Source: Arion vulgaris
Lineage: Eukaryota > Mollusca > Gastropoda > Stylommatophora > Arionidae
Assembly (NCBI GenBank): GCA_020796225.1
Contig: CM036775.1
Location: 5,653,393 to 5,717,392, forward strand
DNA length: 64,000 bases
Direction: 5' to 3'
Part shown: positions 21,719 to 32,114 of the stretch, in pieces
Position numbering within the stretch: position 1 is the stretch's first letter
How the letters are laid out: each line of letters begins with the position of its first letter
The notes under the pieces: generated by a model
The model's database searches: none
Told to the model about the DNA's origin: nothing
What the model saw: only the letters and a program-made list of their open reading frames with translations
Program-made: the position numbers and the translations under genes

Positions 21719-21860
21719 GTTTCTTTCTTTCGCTCTCTCTCTGTCTCTCTCTCTCTCCTCTCTCTTTCTCTGTCTGTCTCTCTCTCGTCTCTCTCTCCTG
21801 TCTCTCTCTCTGTCTCTCTCTCTCTGTCTCGCTCTGTCTCTCTCTCTCTCTCTCATTAAG
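21719..21860. repeat. (TC)n / CTCTGT microsatellite
   Basis: Nearly pure alternating CT with interspersed CTCTGTCT. The open frames with strings of Leu-Ser or Arg-Glu are not genes. Confidence 0.95.
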
Positions 21861-22169
21861 TGTGCCGTTTCTAACTCCGCTTGGACTATAGACTCTCAAT
21901 CAACTCATACCGTCTTCCTATCTTTAGATATCTCTTGTAACTTTCTTCAATGTCTTTCTCATATCTTTAACCCGTTCGCCCTTCTGATCCGTTATATCGG
22001 CTCTCCTTACATTCTAAGATGAGACAAAGCCGTTATACAAGCTAGTTCAGTAAATACTACAATATAAATGAGACCGGAAGTCAACAAAAATTACAAAGTC
22101 GTAGAATCAAGTTATGTCTTCATATTTCTTCTCTGTGTATTTTTATGTTTTCTTTTCTTTCACTTTCAT

Positions 22170-22805
22170 TGTACCGATGATGATGAGGATGTTGATGATG
22201 ATGATGATGATAATGCAAATTAGGAAGATGATGATGATCATGATGATGATGGTAACGACGATAATGGGAATAATGGGGATGATGACGACGATGATGATGA
22301 TGATGATGCAAATGAGGAAGATGATCATGATGATGATGATGATGCAAATGAGGAAGATGATCATGATGATGCTGATGATGATGAAATGATCATGATGGTA
22401 ACGACGATAATGGGGATGATGACGACGATGATGATAATGATGATGATGAGGACGACGACGATAATTATAGATTATCTATAAAAAAAAGAACAAGAATAAA
22501 TAACAAACATAAAGATTGTTTCTGATATCATTTATTTGATATTGACAACTTTTATTGACCAGTCTGACAAGTCAATGGTCATTTCTTTCTTCAATGTTGT
22601 CATTCTCATTTTTGTTTGTCCAACCTAGCTACGGAGCACCTACCAGCGTGAGATACTTAGTGACGTCTGGTGGGTTGACTTCGTATGTTAGGTTGTCTTT
22701 AGTCATTTTGATATTCAATGTATCGTTATTACCAGTAGCTGTTGGTGACACGTCAGCCTGTCAGGATACAACAAATTAAATACAACATTTATCATCATCA
22801 TGTGT
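22170..22805. repeat. Third, diverged copy of the duplication's left part
   Basis: A GAT-rich stretch (22175-22450) is followed by TGACAACTTTTATTGACCAG, TCAATGGTCATTTCTTTCTT and ATACAACATTTATCATCATC, which match 530-835 and 23455-23770 at a lower level than those match each other. It lies immediately upstream of copy 2, suggesting an older tandem event. Confidence 0.75.
22175..22455. repeat. (GAT)n-rich microsatellite
   Basis: GATGATGAT runs with AAT, GAC and GCA interruptions. In one frame it would encode Asp-rich sequence and in others Met- or His-rich; no frame is favoured. Confidence 0.93.
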
Positions 22806-22949
22806 TAGTTATTGGGACGATTGTCAAGATGATATTGCATTGTTAAGTAAAAACAATCAAGATATGCACAGACAAACAGATAAATTGTCATCTATAGCAT
22901 CAAAAGTTGAACTGCAGATAAGTTATGAAAAGATTTTATTTTCCGATCC

Positions 22950-23130
22950 AGAAGCATTGAGCTTTATCTTCTTCGCTCGGTGCCATGTACATCGTAACTT
23001 CGGTTCGGTGCCATGAACACCGTGAATCTGGGAGAACCTGTGGCTTTTCTGCCAGCCCGCGGAATTGAACCCGCACACACAGAGGCTAGTCACCGCAGTC
23101 AACTCGTACGAACACGCTGGACAGACCAGC
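22950..23130 (-). mobile_element. SINE-A, copy 2
   Basis: Counterpart of 1-190. Here the 3' side is seen: GATCCAGAAGCATTGAGC preceded on the plus strand by a T-rich stretch, the remnant of the poly-A tail. Confidence 0.78.
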
Positions 23131-23224
23131 AAAAGATAAATATAATGAAGGCACCTATAACAAGTAATGCAGATATCACCCTGGAATCTAAAATGATAAA
23201 AATAACAGAGCAGTTCACTTATTT

Positions 23225-23320
23225 GAGTCACTTTAGAATCCAGATAATGAAACAGCAGACCGACTGCCAAGGAAAGGCTGCAGAGAGCAACCGATGTGCC
23301 AGTACCTACCACTGATTTAG
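23225..23320 (+). pseudogene. LINE RNase H scrap, copy 2
   Basis: Counterpart of 285-380. The ADRLAKE block is further damaged by single-base deletions. Confidence 0.6.
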
Positions 23321-23789
23321 GATAATGAGTTGATGATAATGATGATAATGATAATGAAGTTGATGATAAATAAGATAATCTGATGATATGAGTTTTCTAT
23401 ATAATCAATGAAAAAAAAAAATGTTAGATGTTGACGAAAAATGAAATCAGTTTCTGGTGTCAATGATTTCATATTGACAACTTTCATTGACCAGTCTAAC
23501 ATGTCAATGATCATTTCTTTCTTCAATGTCCTCATTTTATTTTGTCGACACTAGTGATGTAACGTTTACCAGCATTGAATGTTTGGTCAGTTAAAGCAAC
23601 AGAACATTTACCTCTGGTAGAGGCAGATCACGAGTTGGTACTTTGCTTTGGCCGATTCCGTTACCGTCAGGTTTGTTCCCATCATCAGAATCTGATTTCA
23701 CACTTTTACTTTGTGTCCTATCAGCCTGTCAGAATACAACAAATAAAATACAACATTTATCATCATCATGTGTGAGGCTTCAATTGCAA

Positions 23790-24010
23790 TAATAGGGACA
23801 AAGTCGAGCTAGGGTCAATGACCTGGACAATACCAATCTCCTTATGGTGGTCCTGGGAACAGACAACCGCTTTTGTTTGGTTAAATGGGTGGGGATTGAG
23901 GAAGAGCTACCTTGATATAGGTAGTGTTGAAAGTACAGTCAATCATTATATGAGATCTACTCGCAACATAGACGAATGCATCTGCATATATCTCCTGGCT
24001 GATATTCAAT
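23790..24010 (+). mobile_element. Family E repeat, copy 2
   Basis: Counterpart of 845-1065, including TCCTGGGAACAGACAACCGC and GGGGATTGAGGAAGAGCTAC. Confidence 0.65.
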
Positions 24011-24063
24011 GATTGGCAAACTTGCAAAAATGCTAAACAAATATCATTCATCATTGGCCTCTT

Positions 24064-24525
24064 TGTCTCAGGAGACAATAGGTCTTGCGTCACGTAGTAT
24101 GTTCTGCGCTGTCTCAGGAGACAATAGGTCTTGCGTCACGTAGTATGTTCCTCGCTGTCTCAGGAGACAATAGGCCTTGCGTCACGTAGTATGTTCTGCG
24201 CTGTCTCAGGAGACAATAGGTCTTGCGTCACGTAGTATGTTCTGCGCTGTCTCAGGAGACAATAGGTCTTGCGTCACGTAGTATGTTCCGCGTTGTCTCA
24301 GGAGACAATAGGTCTTGCGTCACGTAGTATGTTCTGCGCTGTCTCAGGAGACAATAGGTCTTGCGTCACGTAGTATGTTCCGCGTTGTCTCAGGAGACAA
24401 TAGGTCTTGCGTCACCTAGTATGTTCTGCGCTGTCTCAGGAGACAATAGGTCTTGCCTCACGTAGTATGTTCTGCGCTGTCTCAGGAGACAATAGGTCTT
24501 GCGTCACGTAGTAAGTTCTGCGCTG
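24064..24525. repeat. 46-bp minisatellite, about 10 units (VNTR of 1126-1309)
   Basis: Same unit as in copy 1. Variants (TCTTGCG/CCTTGCG, TTCTGCG/TTCCGCG) are arranged in partly alternating order, which suggests amplification of two-unit blocks. Confidence 0.94.
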
Positions 24526-24864
24526 AATCACAACGTTTCTTGTGACTGTAATGGCCTATTCTATAGTGGCACCCTTTGCCACAGTTGCTGCAGGTAATAC
24601 AATACGTAAATGGTACGGAGCTAATAAACAAGAAAATGGGGTCAAAGGTTCATGAGGTCATGGTGGTAACATGAGCCAGGGTTAGCGAGGGGGGGCGCTA
24701 ACCAAGACCCTGCCCCCAACCTCCACGCGGTGACCCTGGAAACAGACTCTGGTTCCGGTCTGGCTAATGAGGGCAGGGATCGGGAGAACTACTGGTAGTG
24801 GTAGCAGTGCAAGTACGGAAATGCAATACAGGTCCATACTAACAAAATGTACGTATCTCCTGGC

Positions 24865-25275
24865 CGATGTGAAACAAAATAGTGCCCAAGTTCCCGATCC
24901 TTGCCGATGTCCAACAAAATAGTGCCCAAGTTCCCGATCCTGGCCGATGTCCAACAAAACAGTGCCCAAGTTCCCGATCCTGGCCGATGTCCAATAAAAC
25001 AGTACCCAAGTTCCCGATCCTGGCCGATGTCCAACAAAACAGTGCCAAGTTCCCGATCCTGGCCGATGTCCAACAAAAAGCCAGTTCGATCTGCGATGTC
25101 AAAAACAGTCCAAGTTCCCGATCCTGGCCGATGTCCAACAAAACAGTGCCCAAGTTCCCGATCCTGGCCGATGTCCAACAAAACAGTGCCCAAGTTCCGA
25201 TCCTGGCCGATGTCCAACAAACAGTGCCAGTTCCCGATCCTGGCCGATGTCCAACAAAATAGTGCCCAAGTTCTC
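24865..25275. repeat. 40-bp minisatellite, about 10 units
   Basis: Units AGTTCCCGATCCTGGCCGAT plus GTCCAACAAAACAGTGCCCA. The first unit grades into the 3' end of family E (TCTCCTGGCCGATGTGAAAC), which is the likely seed. Open frames on both strands are by-products. Confidence 0.93.
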
Positions 25276-25289
25276 GAACTCAAAAACAA

Positions 25290-26340
25290 AGTAACGAAAT
25301 GTCAATGACATACATGAAAGGATGAGAGGTGCATCCAGTGACGAAATGTGGGCCCACGTAGGGAGAAGCTCGAAGCTCTGAGGAGGGGGCAAACATTGCC
25401 AGCCCGTCGGCAAGAATAAATAAGTCTGGCCCGTAACGAATAAAAGTCTACCCTCGTGCTGGTACGAGAGAAGATTGCAGCTGACTCCGTATCGGTGGCC
25501 TGGTGCAGATACATGTACGGGCAAGGTTTGCCGAGCGCAAAAGAACAAGTTGCGCTTTAGTGCATAAAGAAACTACCCGCCCTGGGAAAACCGTGCAAGG
25601 TACTGTGCGATAAAAATTAACATCCCCGGAAGAACTGAGGTTGGTGATATCTAACGGAACTGCCAGCCTTGGGGCAACCGGGCAAGGTTCGATTGCAGTC
25701 GTAACTAACATCCCCGGAATAACTGGGGCGGGTGATGGTGACGAACGTAAAATCCTCAGTTACGTTGATAGCGCCGACTGAAACGACCCTCTACATTGTT
25801 TGTACTCGGCCCTATGCCGGTGCCTTTCGAGGTTAATTGCAAATTGCCACGTACCAACGCGCGTCTAGAAAAGGCTGAGAATGTTCCTTCTCCGGATCAA
25901 ACTCAAAATGTACGGTAAAGCAAGGCCGACAATGTACAGATCAGACAGTAAATCCGGGTCCGAACATTGGCGAAGGCCGATACTTTACACGGTGTTTTAT
26001 ACGAGTAAGACGCCGCCCGAGGACAAGCTCACAAGGCCCGAGAAATATTTTCTCAGTCAGAACGGACAAAACAGCGTAACTCACTGTCCTGGCGTAGATC
26101 ACAAAGCCCAAATATACGGCAAAGCTGATCGAAAAGGCGTAGATCCGGGCCGAACTAGTCGGCCGAAAGGATCGTACCCTAGGAAAGTTCACCCTAGTAA
26201 ATCAAAAGCTGGCTGAAATTGGACGGGCGGGTCTAGTCACCATGGGCGCACAATCGTCCGACGTAGATCACTCCGTTCTTGCCAGTGGACCAATTATACA
26301 TGACAATAAGAATGATCAAATTGGGCTGTGAAGAATGAAC
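25290..26340 (+). mobile_element. C3 body of the composite element
   Basis: TAAAAATTAACATCCCCGGA, AGCCTTGGGGCAACCGGGCA, GTTAATTGCAAATTGCCACG, TCACTGTCCTGGCGTAGATC and CCTAGGAAAGTTCACCCTAG match 30060-30830 in order. The last third also matches C2 elements, so the whole C group shares its 3' end. It has no open frame conserved among copies. Confidence 0.78.
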
Positions 26341-26349
26341 GATAAGGAA

Positions 26350-26925
26350 AGGAGGAAACAAGAAAGTGTTACATAGATGTTATATGGATAGTGTTACATA
26401 GATGTTATATGGATAGTGTTACATAGATGTTATATGGATAGTGTTACATAGATGTTATATGGATAGTGTTACATAGATGTTATATGGATAGTGTTACATA
26501 GATGTTATATGGATAGTGTTACATAGATGTTATATGGATAGTGTTACATAGATGTTATATGGATAGTGTTACATAGATGTTATATGGATAGTGTTACATA
26601 GATGTTATATGGATAGTGTTACATAGATGTTATATGGATAGTGTTACATAGATGTTATATGGATAGTGTTACATAGATGTTATATGGATAGTGTTACATA
26701 GATGTTATATGGATAGTGTTACATAGATGTTATATGGATAGTGTTACATAGATGTTATATGGATAGTGTTACATAGATGTTATATGGATAGTGTTACATA
26801 GATGTTATATGGATAGTGTTACATAGATGTTATATGGATAGTGTTACATAGATGTTATATGGATAGTGTTACATAGATGTTAATAGATAGTGTTACTAGA
26901 TGTTATATGGATAGTGTTACAAGCA
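26350..26925. repeat. 25-bp satellite, about 23 nearly identical units
   Basis: Units of GTGTTACATAGATGTTATAT plus GGATA, essentially without mutations in some twenty consecutive units, so a recent expansion. The first unit begins ACAAGAAAGTGTTACA, resembling the ACAAGAAAGTGTACA unit of the 25-bp array in copy 1. Confidence 0.96.
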
Positions 26926-27275
26926 GACTATCTCAGTCTAGTAGTGTAAAATGGAAATCTGGGGAAAAGAGCAACCCTACAAATAAATTATGGGAACCGG
27001 TGAAGTCATCAAGCGCACGCCCTGTTTATGACACAACACCTCAAGTGCCAGCTGTGTCCACATAATATGAAACCTCTCACCATCACCTCTTCAGGTGCCA
27101 AGCACTAGATGATGTCAAGAAGATCCTCCTTCCTCCAAGGCCAGATAAATGGAACACATTATACGGAACAAAAGAACAACTTACAAACACAAACAGATAC
27201 CACTACATAGCATAGAGCCGAAGGACAAGAGCTCAAGTGCAGCTGGATCAATGAAGAAGAAGAAGAAGACAGACG
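26926..27275 (+). pseudogene. LINE 3' end with (GAA)n tail, copy 2
   Basis: Counterpart of 4300-4650. The C-terminal frame is more decayed, while the tail GAAGAAGAAGAAGAAGA at 27253-27269 is slightly longer. Confidence 0.75.
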
Positions 27276-27289
27276 ATAATGATACTTAC

Positions 27290-27334
27290 CAGAAGGAGCA
27301 TCACGAGGATGGAGAAAATTAGAGCTGTCTTCAT
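27290..27334 (-). CDS. First coding exon of an unknown secreted peptide (signal peptide, copy 2)
   Basis: Minus-strand ATG at 27334 opens MKTALIFSILVMLLL and ends at the donor CTG|GTAAGT (27289-27284) in the same phase as copy 1. Differences from copy 1 are Val/Phe at residue 7 and Phe/Leu at residues 13 and 14, all compatible with a signal-peptide core. Upstream TATA and initiator are unchanged. Downstream exons are not recognised in the minus direction, where a LINE 3' end, a satellite and the composite element now lie. A paralogous gene pair is possible, as is a pair of orphaned promoter-exon cassettes. Confidence 0.6.
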
Positions 27335-27383
27335 GTTTCTTGTTCTGTACGTACCAGTAGAGTTTCACTAATCGTGAGGAGAT

Positions 27384-27415
27384 AACTGATCTCTGTTGAT
27401 CCTAATACTTATATA
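27384..27415 (-). promoter_or_regulatory. TATA box and initiator (copy 2)
   Basis: TATATAAG (27415-27408) and TCAGTT (27389-27384) with the same 28-base spacing as in copy 1. The intervening bases are identical. Confidence 0.6.
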
Positions 27416-27604
27416 CATGTTCCTGATCTCATTATAGAATATTAATATGTGACACGAAATCATAAGTTATACATTGACATCATTTATGTTCTTGTTTTAT
27501 GTAACTATGTTCGTTTTATGTTTCTTTGTCTATTCTTGAAGAACAACATCTGTTTAGCTAAACCAGTGGTTCTTAACATTTTCAACTTGACCCTCTTGAA
27601 GATA

Positions 27605-28215
27605 GTTAGTTAGTTTGTTCCTTTCGTGCCAAAGGCAGTACATAGGGCAGAGGTTTTAGATCTCCATTTGATGCGGTTTTTGTTAGCAGTTGCAGATCTT
27701 GTATGGTTTTATATCACAATAATTTACTTTCTTGTTGGATGGTTCTTCGAAGGGTGGTCTTTGGTCTTCCACATTTTCTTTTCCCAACTGGTGACCACAT
27801 AAGGAATTGTCGATTTAGTCTCTTTTCGTCTGATCTAGAACATGACCTAAATATTTCCACCTTCGTTTCCTTATAATATTTGATGGATTGTTGCTGTATT
27901 CTATCTCTCACTGTGTTGTTAGAAACGAAATCACTCCATTTGACTTTTATAATGTTCTGAGACATTTATTCTCAAAGCTGTCAGTTTCTTATCAATTTTC
28001 TTTGTTGATTTCCAACTTTCACAAACGTAGGTCAGTACATGAATCACACATGACCTAAATAATTTAACTTTTGTACATATACTAAGGTCTTAAGATTGCC
28101 AGATATTCGTTAATTTAGTGAAGGCACTAGCTGCTATAGTAATACAAGAGTTTATTTCTTTCATCGTGTCTCCGTTGTTTGACACTTTACTACCCTTGAA
28201 GATGGTGGCAGGATT
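27605..28215 (-). pseudogene. RTE-like LINE 3' end, copy 2
   Basis: Counterpart of 4980-5600: minus-strand VKWSDFVSNNTVRDRIQQQ, then SDEKRLNRQFLMW and VGKRKCGRPKTTLRRTIQQE. Fewer stops in the last part than in copy 1, more indels elsewhere. Confidence 0.85.
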
Positions 28216-28740
28216 ATCATGTTCTTCTTCTTCTTTTGTCGTCACACTGCTACCGGGTTGTTGCCCAGTGTCGTGGTTTTCTGTTTTTGTCTCGCGCTGT
28301 TCTGGTGATCATTTTTGTTCTTTGACAAGATTCTGCTATGCCATCAAACCATCTTTTCCATGGTCTTCCTCTCGCCTTTTTTCTGATGTTCTGTTGTAGA
28401 AGACTCTGCTAACTGTGGAGTTTGGATGCATTCTTATTAAGTGATCAAACCATGTTCTACGTTCCCATTATATTTCTCCCTTTCCCGCCACTCGAACTGC
28501 TGTCATTTCTTAAGCTGGTCTTGATGTAGTCACTTCATCTTTGTATGGTCTTCCTTTGCTCTGTACTGTTATACTTTTCATTGTGGCTTTCTTTGGTAGT
28601 GTATGCCAGGACATTCGTGTCAGGTGTCCAACCATTTATTGAAACATTGAGGACTCTTAATAATCAGCTTTTTTATTTGTTTATTTTGCCCTTCATGTCA
28701 GTGGAGCAACGTGTGGACCCAGTACGGTTGAACACTTAAA
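28216..28740 (-). pseudogene. LINE C-terminal fragments, copy 2
   Basis: Counterpart of 5601-6125, again with the GRPRKRWFDG-type motif and several frame breaks. Confidence 0.72.
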
Positions 28741-28873
28741 CTCCAATTGTCTCATACTTTCGAATGCGAGTGGCACGGAGCTTGTCCATGGGTATAAATG
28801 ACATTTAGCGTTTATGAAGGCTGCCCACATTCTGACTGGTTGGGCACTATACTTTAATTTTTTCTAGGCCCAC

Positions 28874-29027
28874 CATTCGCGGCTCGTCATTAGGGCCAGT
28901 GGGCCGGCCCACCTAAAATAAGGTGAACGTTAATTATATTTTATACATTAAAATATATCCTTACAAACCATGATTTTCCGAAAATATAGTCTGGCCCCAC
29001 AACAAAAATGATCTCGAGCCGCCACTG
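28874..29027. mobile_element. hAT-type MITE, uninterrupted (copy 2)
   Basis: 154 bp. The left terminus is mutated (CATTCGCGGCTCGTC) and the right is intact (CGAGCCGCCACTG), flanked by GGCCCAC/GGGCCCAC. It contains the single TATATTTTATACATT that is duplicated around the SINE in copy 1, so it is the pre-insertion state. Confidence 0.83.
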
Positions 29028-29689
29028 GGGCCCACCCGAAAGGTGCCACACCCGGTGGACCCAGTACTAGTGAAAGTGAAAACGTTTTAAACTCTGAGCG
29101 TCATCTATCTTTCTATCGAGAGTGCTCGGAGTTTGTTAAGTTGTAGTATTGTGTTATTTTGCGTTTAATGAAGGCTACCACCCTTTGACCGATATCCAGT
29201 GGGCACTAGACTTTGATCTTAGCCAAAACTCCGAGACACAATACACTTTGAGAACCACTGTTTGTTGATAATCTGATGACGTGGCCGAATCAATTAATTT
29301 ATTATTTCTTGATGACGTTGAGTACAGATCGGAAAACGAATGGACTATTTGATGTAACGTGCGGGGATAACGATCTGTCAACTAAACATATACTGAAATG
29401 AATTACTGCAATAAAGATGATGAATGAAACAATGTGTCCAATAAAAATGATAAATAACACACAACCAGACTGTCAATAACAAAAGCTGACCATTAATTTC
29501 TGTTATTTATTCAAGTATGGACGTCAGCAAAGGGAGGCAATAAAATCAACTAGTGTCGCCAGGTGTGGATAATGGGAAAAGTTATCCCGCTTCATTGTAT
29601 AATCTTATAGTTTGTTTTTTAGCTGTTGTCTGCAGGACACATAACTCTGGATTTATTGTCTCTTGTTGTATGAACATTTGTATATCTTA

Positions 29690-30026
29690 TCCAAGATGGT
29701 TTCTTGTATGAGGATGGAGGTTGAGACCATTACTGCTGCCCACCACTGGCTCATTGGACTTCATTTACTGGGGTCGTTGTTGTATCTGACTCTCAGTCGA
29801 TGCCTCACAAGATCCAAAAGGGCAGCGTTCGGTATGAGTGGATGTTCTCTATAGAAGTTTCTAACCTCCAGAGACTTACGTGGATATACTGTCCTGGGCA
29901 TGCGGGTGTTTGCGGTAATAAGAGAGGAGACAGGCTTGCATCAACAGCATCGATTGTTGTGGAGTTGAAGATGGATAAGGGGGATGTTGATCGCTCTCTT
30001 CGTTACTGTCTGTTGGATGAGGACAC
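29690..30026 (+). pseudogene. LINE RNase H, left part, copy 2
   Basis: Better preserved than in copy 1: LTWIYCPGHAGVCGNKRGDR contains the RNase H His and Asp block. It is cut at 30026 by the element at 30027 and resumes at 30833. Confidence 0.88.
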
Positions 30027-30832
30027 GGGGTCAAAGGGTCAGCGCAAAGAGTTTTAGTGCATAACGAAACTACCCTCCCTGGGAAAACCGTGCAAGGTAC
30101 TGTGCGATAAAAATTAACATCCCCGGAAGAACTGGGTTGGTGATACCTAAGGAACTGCCAGCCTTGGGGCAACCGGGCAAGGTTCGATTGCAGTCGTAAC
30201 TAACATTCCCGGAATAACTGGAGCGGGTGATGGTGGCGAGCGCAAATCTCAGTTACGTTGATAGCGCCGACTGAAACGACCTCTACATTGTTTGTACTCG
30301 GCCCCATGCCGGTGCCTTTCGAAGTTAATTGCAAATTGCCACGTACCAACGCGCGTCTAGAAAAGGCTGAGAATGTTCCTCTCCGGATCAAACTAAAATG
30401 TACGGTAAAGAAGGCCGACAATGTACGGATCAGACAGGAAGTCCGGGTCCGAACATAGGCGAAGGCCGATACTTTACACGGTGTTTTATACTAGTAAGAC
30501 GCCGTCCGAGGACAAGCTGATAAGCCTAGAGAAATATTTCTCAGTCAGAACGGGCAAAACAGCGTAACTCACTGTCCTGGCGTAGATCACAAAGCCCAAA
30601 TATACGTTGATCGTAAAGGCGTAGATCGAGCCGACATAGTCGTCAGAAAGGATCGTACCTAGGAAAGTTCACCTTAGTAAATCAAAGCTGGCTGAAAACG
30701 GACGGGCGGGCCTAGTCACCATGGGCGCACCATCGTCCCGACGTAGATCACTCCGTTCTTGCCAGTGGACCAATTATACATCACAATAAGAATGATCAAA
30801 ATTGGCCGTGAAGAACGAACGCAGAAGAAGAA
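30027..30832 (+). mobile_element. Novel (GAA)n-tailed non-autonomous retroelement (C3) with 12-bp target duplication
   Basis: GGATGAGGACAC occurs at 30015-30026 and 30833-30844, whereas copy 1 has the single uninterrupted site at about 7634-7645. This gives an 806-bp element starting GGGGTCAAAGG and ending CGAACGCAGAAGAAGAA. A variable-length target duplication with a simple-repeat 3' tail is the signature of target-primed reverse transcription. There is no RT; it must borrow a LINE, plausibly one of the (GAA)n-tailed LINEs here. Other members: 25290-26340 and the reverse 53441-54557. Confidence 0.9.
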
Positions 30833-31050
30833 GGATGAGGACACTAAAATAGAAGTTGAATCGATCCAGCGATTTAAGCAGTTTGGAGTTACCCGTTATA
30901 CAAGTAGAACATGATGCATGAGGGACAGAGTGGGGAGTGTGTTTAATCAGCGAGTCACGGGAACCATCAGTATGCGTACTCTTCGATATATGTTGGGGAG
31001 ACTAAGCACCTATGGGTCTGCCCGGAGTGCAGTGACATCAGTTTAGTAAC
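30833..31050 (+). pseudogene. LINE RNase H, right part, copy 2
   Basis: Resumes the RNase H frame after the C3 insertion and runs to RTLRYMLGRLS and, one frame over, HLWVCPECSDIS, the zinc-type C-terminus of this LINE. It extends beyond where copy 1 homology ends. Confidence 0.82.
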
Positions 31051-31458
31051 CAATAACCAATCCAAGATCGCACATAAAAGTATTTTATTTTATCACGAAT
31101 TTTCTTTCTTCGCCAAACTGGTTAAAATGAAAATCGAGGCATATCCTTGACACGACTTTGCCATCACCTACAGTAAACGAGTCGTTGATTTTCTAGCCAC
31201 CGCTTATACGTTCAGTAGTTTGCTATTGCTTGCTGAACGGTGGGGTCTATTTACCGTTCGTAAAAATCCACGGAAACAAATGTGTTTCTAAACTAACTGC
31301 TGCCGCTGTGTTTGAACCAAGTACGTTTTGGTTGTGATCGAGCTCACTACACCTTAAGCTACTGGCGCCCACCGCCAGAGTGGTTACCGGTGCGAAATTA
31401 TGGCTGTAAAGATTAGTGAGAGGAAGACCAAAGAAAAGATGGATAGATAAGGTACTTC
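31051..31458. other. Mixed scraps, no gene
   Basis: Includes a partial C1 head GCCAGAGTGGTTACCGGTGC (about 31374) and a tRNA-like reverse scrap around 31300-31370 (GTTTGAACCAAGTACG). Nothing coding. Confidence 0.5.
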
Positions 31459-31725
31459 TTTTTCTTTGAACGCCCCATATCAACCACTTGTTAAACAACT
31501 TTTTGTGATTTGTATGTGATCTGAGCCTACAAACGATTGTACGTTGTGCCGGTTATACACCTACAAGTAGACCAGCACAACTCTATTCCTGTGACGCTTT
31601 TTATTTATTAGGGTAGTTTCCCCTAGGCTCCTACCTCAGTGGCCTCTTACGACATGCCTTGTATGTAGCAGTGTTACTATTCTTTGCTCCCCTTGCGAGT
31701 CCCCGGCAATATACGAGCGGATAGA
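31459..31725 (-). mobile_element. C2 element, reverse
   Basis: TTGAACGCCCCATATCAACC, ACTTTTTGTGATTTGTATGT, AGTAGACCAGCACAACTCTA and GGCTCCTACCTCAGTGGCCT match the reverse of 40745-40980. Confidence 0.82.
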
Positions 31726-31841
31726 GTGCAAGAAACGTCAATAAAGATGCATAAATACATCACTTAAGAATGTCTACAAACAGGATACAATAGGCTGAGC
31801 TACCATCTGTTTAACAAGTACAAAATATGCCCTTCTGATTG

Positions 31842-32110
31842 ATTGATTGATTGATTGATAGGACCATCTGCATTGCACTTCGGTGAGTAACCATATGTGC
31901 TCCGATTTCTTCCTTACACAGGAAAATCTCAACGGCAGTGCACGAACTCCGTAGCACCGGCAAGGGTCCCGACGTCATTTTGAAGATGGTAAAGATATTT
32001 TGTAGGAATTAAAATGTTACTTTTTCTAATAAATTTTGCCCTGGCAGCGACTTTCCAGCATTCTCTTCTCGATTTTGAATTGCCAATGGCTCTTTTACCT
32101 GCTCGAAATT
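31842..32110 (-). mobile_element. Family D element with (ATTG)n tail, reverse
   Basis: TTGATTGATTGATTGATTGA tail at about 31838-31858, then AGGACCATCTGCATTGCACT, CGGTGAGTAACCATATGTGC and the body shared with 13930-14200 through TTTTGCCCTGGCAGCGACTT. The 5' edge abuts the mariner relic. Confidence 0.82.
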
Positions 32111-32114
32111 AACC

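Larger units (their letters stand above)
24637..26340 (+). mobile_element. Long composite retroelement (family E + C3 parts), with internal minisatellite
   Basis: Starts GGGGTCAAAGG, the same 5' edge as the element at 30027 whose boundaries are fixed by a target duplication. Then come family E (24670-24880), a 40-bp minisatellite (24865-25275), and the C3 body from about 25290, ending in the GAA-related tail after GTGAAGAATGAACG. The reverse element at 53441-54557 has the same E-then-C3 order and a GGGATCAAAGG start. I infer one family of which 30027-30832 is an internally deleted member. No transposition protein is encoded. Confidence 0.65.
22950..30975. repeat. Segmental duplication, copy 2
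   Basis: Direct copy of 1-7774. The offset shrinks from about 22950 to 22370 along its length because of private insertions, deletions and VNTR changes. Private to copy 2: the composite element 24637-26335, the 25-bp array 26350-26925, and the 806-bp element 30027-30832. Missing from it: the LINE RT of 2086-4290 and the SINE of 6366-6570. Confidence 0.88.

Noticed and set aside
22114..22389. Metal-binding or acidic repeat protein encoded by the GAT-rich stretch
   Set aside because: All frames of a (GAT)n microsatellite are open; Met-, Asp- and His-rich readings are equivalent and unsupported.
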